A program made the translations under genes and the position numbers. Positions 1 to 7,490 of a DNA stretch of 8,905 bases are shown here, piece by piece (positions within the stretch are counted from its first letter, which is position 1; the number at the start of each line of letters is the position of its first letter). The stretch is from positions 1-8,905 of the forward strand of contig JAISVP010000010.1 in NCBI GenBank assembly GCA_031271475.1, written 5' to 3'. Below the pieces are notes generated by a model. The model saw only the letters and a list, made by a program, of their open reading frames with translations, had not been told where the DNA came from and did not search any database. This DNA is from Oscillospiraceae bacterium. GTDB taxonomy: Bacteria > Bacillota > Clostridia > Oscillospirales > Ruminococcaceae.

Positions 1-684
1 ATTTTTGATAAAACCATATGGAATGACGGCGTATTCGACAAATACCGCGAAACTGTTCCGATGGTGAGGACAAACGCACTTTTAACAAGCGGCGCGTTCC
101 GTCACAGAGCAGACTGGGCAGGTCTTTTCCCCGAACAGGCAGGCGGAAATAAGGCAACAATTCCGTATACTGGCATTCTTGACGGGGAAGCCGACAACTA
201 CGATGGCGTTACAAATATGAGTCTTGACGGAGTTGATACTTTTATGCAGGATATTGCCGTTATCGGACGTATGAAAGGCTGGCAGGAAAAGGATTTTACC
301 TATGCAATAAGCGGCAAGGACTTCATGCCGGAAATCGCAAAACAGGTAACAGCATGGTATGACAACGTCAATATCGGCGATATTCTCGCAATTCTTGATG
401 GGGTTTTCGGCATGTCAGGCGCACTCAACGCCGACTTTGTGACTTCCCATACTTTTGACATTTCCGCAAATGCCGGAGAACTGGCAAAATTTAACGAAAC
501 GACAACAATTGAGGCATCGCAGCGGGCTTGCGGACAGAATATGAACGTGTTTTCCATAGCTTATATGCACTCGGCTGTAGTTGCCGGACTCCAGAAAAAA
601 GCAATTGTGGAATATGCGAAAAGGCAAAGCGGACGCGCAGGATTGGAATTCACTTTTAGTGACAATGGGTCCGGCTCTCGGTGA
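1..684 (+). CDS. Phage major capsid protein, 5' end outside window and 3' end lost at a junction
   Basis: The reading frame is open from base 1 (IFDKTIWNDGVFDKYRETVP...), so the true start is to the left and the ATG at 61 is internal. The visible part resembles the major capsid (coat) proteins of Firmicutes siphoviruses. Typical pieces are FDKTIWND.VF near the amino end, an EQAGGN then NYDG segment, the W.EKDFTY.ISG.DFM block, and FSIAYMHSAV about 190 residues in. Such proteins form the icosahedral shell. In relatives the MHSAV motif is followed by an EY.KYTDA-like stretch and many more residues. Here homology stops at about 621 (EYAK), and the last 20 codons before the TGA at 682-684 are the tape measure gene read in the wrong frame. 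The protein as encoded should be non-functional. Family assignment is from remembered sequence patterns; the identity as capsid protein is fairly secure. Confidence 0.8.
   Translation: MFDKTIWNDGVFDKYRETVPMVRTNALLTSGAFRHRADWAGLFPEQAGGNKATIPYTGILDGEADNYDGVTNMSLDGVDTFMQDIAVIGRMKGWQEKDFTYAISGKDFMPEIAKQVTAWYDNVNIGDILAILDGVFGMSGALNADFVTSHTFDISANAGELAKFNETTTIEASQRACGQNMNVFSIAYMHSAVVAGLQKKAIVEYAKRQSGRAGLEFTFSDNGSGSR
612..628. other. Out-of-frame junction between capsid gene and tape measure gene
   Basis: Left of about 621 the frame beginning at base 1 encodes capsid-like sequence. Right of about 620 a different frame (codons at 620, 623, 626...) encodes KGKADAQDWNSL, a classic internal tape measure motif. 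The two similarities meet within a few bases at gcgaaaaggc (616-625), where an A-rich run could supply microhomology. The genes expected between them (rest of the capsid gene, head-tail adaptors, tail terminator, tail tube, chaperones, tape measure start) are absent. It could be a genuine deletion in a degenerating prophage or an artefact of assembly; the sequence alone cannot separate these. Confidence 0.75.
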
Positions 685-3600
685 AATGGCTAAATCTTTT
701 GGAATGTCTACCGACCAATTAAAAGATGCATTAAGAGAGGGTGAAATTAGCATTGACCAATTTACGGGTAAATTAGTTGAATTATCGGTAGCAGAGGGCG
801 GTTTTGCCGACAGAGCTAAAGAAATGACTGGCGGCGTTGCTACCGCTTTCACAAACGCTAAGACCGCAGTTGTAAGAGGCGTGACAGAATTAATCGGCGC
901 GGTTGACCGCGGTGCAAGTTCTTTCGGCGGAATTCAGGGGAGTATCGAGAAAGCGGGGACGGCAACAGCAAAGTTTATAAGCGGTGCAGGAAATTTAATA
1001 GAGGCTATTATACCAATTGCCCCCGCAGCATTAACCGCAACGGCTGCAATAGCTGCATTAACTTTGACTTCCCATGGTCTTACAAAATTTCTTGCAAATG
1101 CACACACTTTTGAGAATGCAATACTTGAAATGCAAAATTTCGCAACACTTTCCGCAAAAGCCGCAGACGGCACTAAGTTATTGACAGCGGCAGAAAGAAT
1201 CGAAAATGCCGAAAAATTAAAATCAGCGGCGGCAACAGCGGCATTAAATGTAGAAACAACAAAACTTTCACTTACAAAAGCAAAGGAAACAGCGGCGGCA
1301 ACCATCAACAGTGCGTTGATAAAAAAGGAAACAGCGGATAAAGCATTGTTAGCCGCACAAATCCAAAAGACTAATGTGGATAAGACTCTCGAAATTGCTT
1401 TATCACAGCAAAACGTGAATCAAAAGACTGTCGAAAGTCTTCTGACCAAAAAAATATCCGCCGACAAAGCACTTGAAGCGGCTGCTATAAAAGCGTTAAA
1501 TGCTGAAAAAGCTGTTGAGATAGCCGAAACAGCGGGGGTTACAGGAGTGAAAACTGCTGAAACTGCGGTAACTGCCGCATTGACAAACGCTGAAATGGCT
1601 GAAAATGCAGCACGGGGTGCAGGTGTTCCTCTTAAACAGGCTGATTTAAGTATTACCGGGCTTTTGACGGCGGCAAAAGGGAAACTTTTATCTGTTATAA
1701 CATCAGAAGTCGGTGTATTAGGAGCGGCTGGAATAGCGGCAGCCGGTCTTGGTTTTGGCATTAAAGCAATTGGAGATGTATATTGGAAAGCACAAGACGC
1801 TATTACAGAGAAAACATATGCCTTGACAGAAGATACAAAGGAAATGCAAGCGGCAACTGTAACAGCAAATGAAATGCTGAGAACTACAAGAAATTTAATT
1901 GACAGCGGAGCAGGTTATACAGAAATTCTTAATAATTCCATAACCGTTCAACAGGAAGCGGAAAAAGCGTCAGAAAGGGCAAAACTGGCAGTACAGGCAC
2001 AGGACAAAGCGGTTGAAGGACTTAATGAAGAATATAAAAAGAACAGAGAGTTTGTCGAAAAGAACAAACCAAAATGGTATGATTGGCTGTCGCCCGGAGC
2101 GGCATTAGGCAAAACTCTGAATAAAGATTTTAAAGAAGCCCAAGAAGCTGTCGCTGGAGTTGAGAATGTTTTTCACAATGCTACTGTTTCCATGAATGAG
2201 GCAGAAAAAGCCGAGATAGCATATGCACAGGCACAAAAGGAAGCTACAATGGCCCTCGCTGAATATTCAGGTACAACTGTTGAACATATCGAGGAAATAA
2301 GGGAAAAACAAAAACAGTTCACTGAAGAATATGAAATGCGGATACAGGCACAGGAACAGGCACAGATTGAAGCGGCAACGAAAATGGGGAAATCTCTTGA
2401 AGAGTACCAAAATCAGTTAAAAGAAACCGAAAAAGCTGTTGAAAGTTTTACTGATAACATTATAAATGACTTCAAAAAAATGGAACTGGGTACAGCACAA
2501 CCAATGAACGAAGTTATCAGTAACTTAAAGTTTAATGCAGAAGCCAGTCTCGAATTTGCAGACAACGCCGAAAGGTTACGGGAACTCGGTGTTAGTCAGA
2601 CATTTATTCAGCAACTTGGAGAAAGTAAAGACGGAATGGCACAGGCGGCACAAGCCGTTAAAGAATGGGGAGATGAAACCGCGGAATCAAAGGCTCAGAT
2701 AGCTGAGTTGAATGATGTTTTCAGACTTATACCGGAAGCGGCACTCGCAACTGCAAAAGCATTAAATCCTGATACCTTTGTGCCGCCTATAGAATCTATG
2801 GGCGAAAATGCCAAAACAGCACTTGAAACAGAGATGTCCGCAGTTGAAGAAACCGCAGTGTCAGCAGTGTCAGACGGAGCGGCAAGCGGAATAGCAGAAA
2901 TAGGCGAAAATTTGATGAGTGCACTTGACGGGTTAGCCACTGCCGGAGAACTCGCCAATGCTGAACAAATGGGCAAAGATATTATTTCAAATGTAGCCTC
3001 CGGCATTGAGGACAGTTCAGAAATACAGACAGCATTGCAGTCATCTGTTGACGCCGCAAAAAATGGAATAGACCCATCCTCCGCCGAGACATTAGGCGGT
3101 GACATTTTAAACCAAATATCAGCGGGGCTGACAAACAACGCTGAAAACCTTACCTCTGCCTTTCAGTCAGCAATGGCAACCGGAGCGGCAAGTGGAATAG
3201 CGGCAGCCGGCGGAGATATATCGAACGCCGCACAGACGGAAATCGGTGGCAGTGTAACGGAAGGAATAATCGCAAGTCAAGGCGAAATACAAACCGCGTC
3301 ACAGACAGCAATCGGTGGCGGAACCGCCGAAGGGATCGATGCGGGGACACCGCAGGTATTAGCCGCAGTAAAGAACATGATAAATCAGGGAGTTGCGGTC
3401 GTGGCGGCTTCCGTTTCGCAATTCACAGCAGCGGCAATGCAGTGTGCGGCGGGTGCGGCACAGGGCATAAGGAACGGAATTCCGGCATATGCGGCGGCTT
3501 GCCGGGATATGGCAATCGCCGGAAACAGTGCTTTTAACAGTGCAAACGAAATAAAATCCCCGTCCAGACTGTATGAAAGAAGCGCGAAATTTAACATCCT

Positions 3601-3973
3601 CGGCGCGGTAGCTGGAGTAGTAAAGAATTCCGGATTTTATGCGAATTCACTGAAAGAAATGGCAATAGAAGGCAACTGTGCATTCCGTGAAAATGTTGAA
3701 AAATTCCAGTTTAATGCCGTGGAAATTCCAGACATTTACAAAGATAACGGCGGTTATTCTTATGGAAGCAGAAATCTCTTAAAAACATCTGAATTATCTT
3801 CCGCAACACATACAGAAAACACCGTAAAATCGGAAAAACTTGACCGAATGATAACACTTCTTGAAAGGCTCGCCGATGCAATAACCGAAGCGGGCAACCG
3901 CCCGGTTAACATAGGAATGTCACAATTTGACGAGGGACTGGCGTTTGAGGGGTCGATGAAAGCGAGGGCGTAA
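614..3973 (+). CDS. Tail tape measure protein, amino terminus missing
   Basis: A tape measure protein spans the lumen of the tail during assembly and sets its length. The first recognisable block (about 620-790), GKADAQDWNSLL then GPALGEMAKSFGMS and a REGEISIDQF segment, normally lies a few hundred residues inside such proteins, so the amino-terminal domain is missing. Then come hydrophobic segments at about 995-1070 and 1685-1775, typical of the membrane-active parts of tape measures. A long Ala/Lys/Glu-rich helical region (about 1190-1640) and further coiled-coil-like helices (about 1950-2450) follow. An Ala/Gly-rich region with short repeats occupies about 2870-3360. The carboxy end has the usual AIAGNSAFNSANEIKSPSRL signature (about 3511-3572). 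There is no convincing start: the frame is open from a TTG at 581 inside the capsid sequence, and ATG codons occur at 614, 665 and 686. I list 614 as the first ATG. The Dit gene follows directly after the stop codon. Confidence 0.85.
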   Translation: MRKGKADAQDWNSLLVTMGPALGEMAKSFGMSTDQLKDALREGEISIDQFTGKLVELSVAEGGFADRAKEMTGGVATAFTNAKTAVVRGVTELIGAVDRGASSFGGIQGSIEKAGTATAKFISGAGNLIEAIIPIAPAALTATAAIAALTLTSHGLTKFLANAHTFENAILEMQNFATLSAKAADGTKLLTAAERIENAEKLKSAAATAALNVETTKLSLTKAKETAAATINSALIKKETADKALLAAQIQKTNVDKTLEIALSQQNVNQKTVESLLTKKISADKALEAAAIKALNAEKAVEIAETAGVTGVKTAETAVTAALTNAEMAENAARGAGVPLKQADLSITGLLTAAKGKLLSVITSEVGVLGAAGIAAAGLGFGIKAIGDVYWKAQDAITEKTYALTEDTKEMQAATVTANEMLRTTRNLIDSGAGYTEILNNSITVQQEAEKASERAKLAVQAQDKAVEGLNEEYKKNREFVEKNKPKWYDWLSPGAALGKTLNKDFKEAQEAVAGVENVFHNATVSMNEAEKAEIAYAQAQKEATMALAEYSGTTVEHIEEIREKQKQFTEEYEMRIQAQEQAQIEAATKMGKSLEEYQNQLKETEKAVESFTDNIINDFKKMELGTAQPMNEVISNLKFNAEASLEFADNAERLRELGVSQTFIQQLGESKDGMAQAAQAVKEWGDETAESKAQIAELNDVFRLIPEAALATAKALNPDTFVPPIESMGENAKTALETEMSAVEETAVSAVSDGAASGIAEIGENLMSALDGLATAGELANAEQMGKDIISNVASGIEDSSEIQTALQSSVDAAKNGIDPSSAETLGGDILNQISAGLTNNAENLTSAFQSAMATGAASGIAAAGGDISNAAQTEIGGSVTEGIIASQGEIQTASQTAIGGGTAEGIDAGTPQVLAAVKNMINQGVAVVAASVSQFTAAAMQCAAGAAQGIRNGIPAYAAACRDMAIAGNSAFNSANEIKSPSRLYERSAKFNILGAVAGVVKNSGFYANSLKEMAIEGNCAFRENVEKFQFNAVEIPDIYKDNGGYSYGSRNLLKTSELSSATHTENTVKSEKLDRMITLLERLADAITEAGNRPVNIGMSQFDEGLAFEGSMKARA
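3218..3355 (+). repeat. Two tandem 23-residue repeats inside the tape measure
   Basis: Two adjacent 69-base units (3218-3286 and 3287-3355) encode ISNAAQTEIGGSVTEGI... and IQTASQTAIGGGTAEGI.... They align without gaps, with the AIGG/EIGG core exactly 69 bases apart. Looser relatives lie just upstream (SGIAEIGENL near 2885, SGIAAAGGDI near 3191). Repeats in tape measures are expected, and changes in repeat number alter tail length. Confidence 0.7.
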
Positions 3974-4417
3974 ATGAACAGAGAATACGGAATAACATTC
4001 CTTAATTATCACAGTTTTCTCACATTCGGAGCGATTCTCAGCAAGCGAGACGTTCCTTTTCCGCAGCAGATTTTCATCACGGAAACCGTTCCGTATTCAA
4101 ATACCGAATACGATTTCAGCATGATTTTAGGCGAAAAGATTTACAAACCGATAACAATCAAATACACTTTTACGCTTGTACGCCGCGTAATCGAACTGGA
4201 AATTTTTGACAGCAGAGTTACGCAGTTCGAGGAATGGCTGACATCCCCAGCCGGGAAATCAAGACTTGATGACGACAGGATACGTCTTCATCACTTCATG
4301 GCAAAATGCACGAAAATTTCGCATGAAATCAGTCCGTACACAGCTATAATTGACACTGAATTCACCGCCGATCCGATTAGGATTTTTAATTACGGGGGTG
4401 AAAAATGTACACAGTAA
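3974..4417 (+). CDS. Dit-like distal tail protein (short form)
   Basis: This is a 147-residue protein of the phage distal tail (Dit) type, which forms the hexameric ring joining the tail tube to the tip and baseplate. The pattern is typical of the Dit amino-terminal domain: an ITF..YHSF.TFG opening, then VPYSNTEYDFSMILGEKIY, a beta-rich core (ITIKYTFTLVRR), and F..WLTSPAGKSRLDDDRI followed by a strand ending in an ..EFTADP..IF segment. Many Dit proteins have about 200-300 residues with a second carboxy-terminal domain; here only the ring domain is present. The ATG immediately follows the tape measure TAA, with a GCGAGGG ribosome-binding-like stretch a few bases upstream. Its last 13 bases overlap the next gene. 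Position between tape measure and Tal supports the call. Confidence 0.72.
   Translation: MNREYGITFLNYHSFLTFGAILSKRDVPFPQQIFITETVPYSNTEYDFSMILGEKIYKPITIKYTFTLVRRVIELEIFDSRVTQFEEWLTSPAGKSRLDDDRIRLHHFMAKCTKISHEISPYTAIIDTEFTADPIRIFNYGGEKCTQ
4394..4401 (+). promoter_or_regulatory. Ribosome binding site for the Tal-like gene
   Basis: The stretch GGGGGTGA lies inside the end of the Dit-like gene, three bases before the ATG at 4405. It fixes this start and implies translation coupled to the upstream gene, whose stop codon at 4415-4417 lies 13 bases into the new frame. Confidence 0.55.
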
Positions 4418-5817
4418 CAATCACTGACGGCGAAGAAAAATATGTCATAAATGAGGTTAACGCACATTCATATCAGCGGATCAGCGGCGCGAAAGTTACA
4501 GAACAGTTAAACGTACCGGCTTCATTTGAATTCGTAATTTATCCGCAAAATACGGGATATTACAGGATTACGGAACGCCGGACAAAAGTTTGCGTACGCA
4601 AAGGCACCGAAACTGTTTTTGACGGATATGTCTATAAAATCAATGAAATAATGACAAATAATGGAATAGTGTGCAAAAAATGCGTTTGTGAAAGCATTTT
4701 CGGATATTTTTACGACAGCGTCCAAAGTTTTAAAGAGTTCCGCGGTGTTTCAATGTCCCGTGTTTTGGGGCATATACTGGACGTGCATAATTCCAGTGCT
4801 GAGGATTATAAGCGGTTCCAATTGGGAAATACTGACGTTATACTGACTCCCGCCGCCCCACCGGAAAACCCGGAAAATGAGTCAAATCCGGACTTTACCA
4901 TTAATTACGAAAACACGCGTGAAACATTAGGCAATTTAGTAAATGAATTCGGCGGAGAGTTTTTTATCCGCACGGAAAACGGCATAAATTATCTTGATTA
5001 TCTTTTGAATTTCGGTAAATATATCGAAAATGTAAAAATAAAACTTTCACACAATATGAAAAATATTGACGTGTTTTTTGACAGTTCCGGCATAGTTACG
5101 CGACTTTATCCGTACGGCGAAAAGCTGAAAACAACCGACAGCGAGGGAAACGAGGAAACAACCGATTACCGCCTTGACATTAGGAGCGTCAACGGCGGTT
5201 TGCCATATATTGACGATTTAGCGGCACAGGAAAAATACGGAATAATATGCGGCATAGAAATATGGGATGACGCCGACACGGCAAGGGAATTAATATCGAA
5301 AGCACGGGAGTTTTTAGCCGCCAACAGCAAACCTGCGGATTCGTATAAAATTACAGCACTTGATCTGTCCGTTATAGGACTTGATTTAGATACGTTCCGG
5401 CTTGCTAATTATTATCAAATAATTAACGGAATACTCGGAATTACCGAAGATAAAGAACTGTACTTGCGTGTTTTAAAAAAGACTTACGATTTAAACAGTC
5501 CACAAAATTCCACGCTTGAATTTGGTAAAATACGACCGAAAGAATCCGAAATCAGCAAGGAAACTTACGATTTTTGGAAAAAATCGGGTTCCCTGTTACT
5601 TAATCATGCGTCATACATTGACCGATATATCCAAAAAACGGTAAACAGCCGAACTAAAAATTTTACCACAGGCAGCCAAGTTGATTCAAAAATATCTTCC
5701 GGACTGTCAGACTTGGATTTGTCCGGAAAATCTGCGGATAATACCACAGTAAACAGCACAAATCTTTCAGAAATATTAAGTGGTTTAGACCGAAGAATCG
5801 AAGCATTGGGAGGATAA
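4405..5817 (+). CDS. Tail-associated protein, gp18/Tal-like tail hub
   Basis: This is a 470-residue protein of the family often annotated as prophage endopeptidase tail protein or phage tail spike (Listeria phage A118 gp18-like). These proteins form the trimeric hub that plugs the tail tube below the Dit ring. Residues about 1-110 (NEVNAHSYQRISGAKVTEQLNVPASFEF, VFDGYVYKI) match the beta-rich first hub domain. The middle (ETLGNLVNEFGGEFFI, then IDVFFDSSGIVTRLYPYGE near residues 220-240) is characteristic of the family. About residues 380-470 form a linker ending in a polar, probably coiled tail (YDFWKKSGSLLLNHASYIDRYI, ending in SEILSGLDRRIEALGG). I see no NlpC/P60, M23 or lysozyme-like catalytic motif, so it is probably structural only. 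The gene overlaps the Dit-like gene by 13 bases and sits four bases before the baseplate gene. Confidence 0.8.
   Translation: MYTVTITDGEEKYVINEVNAHSYQRISGAKVTEQLNVPASFEFVIYPQNTGYYRITERRTKVCVRKGTETVFDGYVYKINEIMTNNGIVCKKCVCESIFGYFYDSVQSFKEFRGVSMSRVLGHILDVHNSSAEDYKRFQLGNTDVILTPAAPPENPENESNPDFTINYENTRETLGNLVNEFGGEFFIRTENGINYLDYLLNFGKYIENVKIKLSHNMKNIDVFFDSSGIVTRLYPYGEKLKTTDSEGNEETTDYRLDIRSVNGGLPYIDDLAAQEKYGIICGIEIWDDADTARELISKAREFLAANSKPADSYKITALDLSVIGLDLDTFRLANYYQIINGILGITEDKELYLRVLKKTYDLNSPQNSTLEFGKIRPKESEISKETYDFWKKSGSLLLNHASYIDRYIQKTVNSRTKNFTTGSQVDSKISSGLSDLDLSGKSADNTTVNSTNLSEILSGLDRRIEALGG
5808..5814 (+). promoter_or_regulatory. Ribosome binding site for the BppU-like gene
   Basis: GGGAGGA overlaps the last codons of the Tal-like gene and lies seven bases before the ATG at 5822. 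It is a strong match to the anti-Shine-Dalgarno sequence and decides the start. Confidence 0.7.
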
Positions 5818-5821
5818 AACA

Positions 5822-7405
5822 ATGACCGGATTCAGTTTTCAGCACACATACAACGCGGTAGGTCCGTACAGATTTTACCACAATATAGGAATTGCCAAAG
5901 CGATCGCGGGTGATACATTGCCGAAATTTGGCATAGCAGTCACGGAAACGGATGAAAATGGAAACGAATCAATATCCGATTTATCGAATTGCCTTATGAA
6001 AATTCTACTCGCAAGAGTTGGCAGGGAACATGAAGTGAGCATTGACAAAGACTGCGAAATCACGGATGTTTTTGAGGAAAACGGGGAAGTAACGCACCAA
6101 GTTTTCACGGTTACGCTTGACAGCACCGATACGAAAAATCTTGTCGGCGAGTATGATATGCAATTCGTTTTGGCAAATACTGACTCACAGCTTTTGCATA
6201 AGGAACTAATTGGAAGAATTTACTTTAAACCGGGCATTCCCTGTGATTTTTTCAAGCGCGAAGCACTGACTTTTACATCGGATACGAATTTCACTTTAAG
6301 CACTGTCAATCACACGAAAACATGGGACGGAATACTTGAATATTCTGCCAATGGCGGCGACTGGGCACAGTGGAACGGCGAGGAAATCACAGGAACAAAA
6401 ATACTGTTAAGCGGTTTGGGAAACACCGTAATATCGGGAGAAAACGGCGGTTTTGTACTTGACGGCGAAAACATATCATGTACAGGAAATATCGAGGATA
6501 TTCTCGATTACAAACAGGTGTCAGCCGGAAGTCACCCGAAAATTGGAAGAGACTGTTTCCGGCGGCTTTTTAGAGGAAATATATGCCTTATATCCGCACC
6601 TCGAATGCCTTCCGAAACTCTTTCCGACAGTTGCTATGAAAGTATGTTCGAAGGTACCGGACTGACAGAAATGCCCGTACTTCCGGCGAAAACGCTTAGA
6701 ATGAACTGTTATTATTCCATGTTCCGCGGATGTGTAAATCTTACGAAAATGGCAGAATTACCCGCCACGGCACTTGAAACGCAATGTTATTCGCATATGT
6801 TTGAAGGCTGTACAGCACTTGTAAATCCCCCGAAACTTCCGGCGAAAACGCTTGCCATAAGCTGTTATTATTCGATGTTTGAAAACTGCACTTCACTGTC
6901 AACCGCACCGGAATTATCGGCGGAAACACTTGCGGGAAGCTGTTGTCACACAATGTTCCGGAAATGCACGGCGCTTGTAAATCCTCCGGAACTTCGGGCG
7001 AAAACGCTTGCCGAAAACTGTTACTGGTACATGTTCGACGGATGTACCGAACTGACATTCGCTCCCGAACTCCCTGCGACCGTGCTCAAAAGGGGATGTT
7101 ACGGGCAGATGTTTATTGGTTGCACAAAAATCACAAAAGCACCGGAATTACCGGCTAAAACGCTTGCGGAAATTTGTTATCACGCAATGTTCAGCGGCTG
7201 CACAAGACTAAATGAAATTAATGTGAATTTTACGGAATATTTGCCAATTTCGACCGTTCCTGACGATCAGGGTTTGTATGACATTCCGACTGACGGATGG
7301 TTTTCGGATATTTCATCAGCAGGCAGATTCATTTGTCCGTCTGCTTTACCAAATATTTCAGATATTTCTCATATACCGCCCGGATGGACGAGAGTTAATA
7401 AATAA
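5822..7405 (+). CDS. BppU-like baseplate protein with 26-residue leucine-rich-type repeat array
   Basis: This 527-residue protein has at least three parts. Residues about 1-140 resemble the amino-terminal domain of baseplate upper proteins (BppU type) that dock on the Dit/Tal tip: an early PKFGIAVTETDENG segment and a late NLVGEYDMQFVLANTDSQLLHKE.IGRIYFKPGI strand pair. Residues about 150-235 form a lead-in domain (WDGILEYSANGGDWAQWNGEEI, LSGLGNTVISG, CTGNIEDILDY) of the sort found before these repeats in gut bacterial and phage surface proteins. Residues 262-468 hold eight repeats of the form LPAKTLxxxCYxxMFxGCTxLxxxPE, preceded by one degenerate copy from about residue 237. About 60 carboxy-terminal residues (ending in IPPGWTRVNK) cap the array. 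Such solenoids present variable residues on a rigid scaffold, so a receptor-binding or adhesin role is likely but inferred. Each repeat carries two nearly invariant cysteines, probably buried. Confidence 0.75.
   Translation: MTGFSFQHTYNAVGPYRFYHNIGIAKAIAGDTLPKFGIAVTETDENGNESISDLSNCLMKILLARVGREHEVSIDKDCEITDVFEENGEVTHQVFTVTLDSTDTKNLVGEYDMQFVLANTDSQLLHKELIGRIYFKPGIPCDFFKREALTFTSDTNFTLSTVNHTKTWDGILEYSANGGDWAQWNGEEITGTKILLSGLGNTVISGENGGFVLDGENISCTGNIEDILDYKQVSAGSHPKIGRDCFRRLFRGNICLISAPRMPSETLSDSCYESMFEGTGLTEMPVLPAKTLRMNCYYSMFRGCVNLTKMAELPATALETQCYSHMFEGCTALVNPPKLPAKTLAISCYYSMFENCTSLSTAPELSAETLAGSCCHTMFRKCTALVNPPELRAKTLAENCYWYMFDGCTELTFAPELPATVLKRGCYGQMFIGCTKITKAPELPAKTLAEICYHAMFSGCTRLNEINVNFTEYLPISTVPDDQGLYDIPTDGWFSDISSAGRFICPSALPNISDISHIPPGWTRVNK
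6605..7225 (+). repeat. Eight tandem repeats of 25-26 codons (leucine-rich type)
   Basis: The units start at 6605 (25 codons), 6680, 6758, 6836, 6914, 6992, 7070 and 7148 (26 codons, 78 bases each). The consensus is LPAKTLA..CYY.MF.GCT.L...PE. Cysteines at unit positions 10 and 18 are kept in nearly all copies; the first unit has Thr in place of the second. The residues just before the first cysteine and between Cys-Tyr and Met-Phe vary most. A diverged ninth copy (RDCFRRLFRGNICLISAPR) precedes the array. The type is the CYxxMFxGCTSL repeat seen in many Bacteroides and Clostridia surface proteins. Confidence 0.9.
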
Positions 7406-7423
7406 AACAAGCGGGTAACAGTT

Positions 7424-7477
7424 ATGATGAATTTCGGATTTAATATGTCAAAAAAGACCGTAGGTATGGGGGTTTAA
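7424..7477 (+). CDS. Possible 17-residue mini-ORF, start-like copy of the next gene
   Basis: The frame ATG ATG AAT TTC GGA TTT AAT ATG ... GTT TAA encodes MMNFGFNMSKKTVGMGV. A weak ribosome binding site (GCGGG at 7411-7415) precedes it. Its opening MNFGFNM closely mirrors the opening MDFGFSI of the 361-residue protein that begins 64 bases further on, and the DNA agrees at 17 of 21 positions. It may be a real short phage peptide, a leader that couples translation, or the relic of a duplicated gene start. Nothing in its length or sequence indicates a function. Confidence 0.35.
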   Translation: MMNFGFNMSKKTVGMGV

Positions 7478-7490
7478 TCTTGGAAAACAA

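Noticed and set aside
560..690. Programmed ribosomal frameshift joining the capsid and tape measure frames
   Set aside because: The A-rich run at 595-601 and the aaaa at 619-622 look slippery, but a capsid-tape measure fusion makes no structural sense and the expected intervening genes are missing, so a deletion or misjoin explains it better.
600..800. Base-composition step at the capsid-tape measure junction as proof of a chimera
   Set aside because: Hand counts of 60-base lines on both sides overlap (about 43-48 percent GC on the left, 33-53 percent on the right), so composition does not decide the question.
934..3597. Several long antisense frames opposite the tape measure gene (for example 934-1308, 1420-1761, 2695-3138)
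   Set aside because: They mirror the Ala-rich codons of the tape measure, giving Ala/Ser/Val-rich products with no recognisable motif, and the + strand protein is convincing.
6453..7158. Alternative frames on both strands inside the repeat array
   Set aside because: They repeat with the same 78-base period because the underlying DNA repeats; they contain no known domain, and the main frame is a clear repeat protein.
6605..7225. Regular direct repeats that could suggest a CRISPR array
   Set aside because: The units are contiguous, coding, diverged and 78 bases long with no unique spacers between identical repeats.
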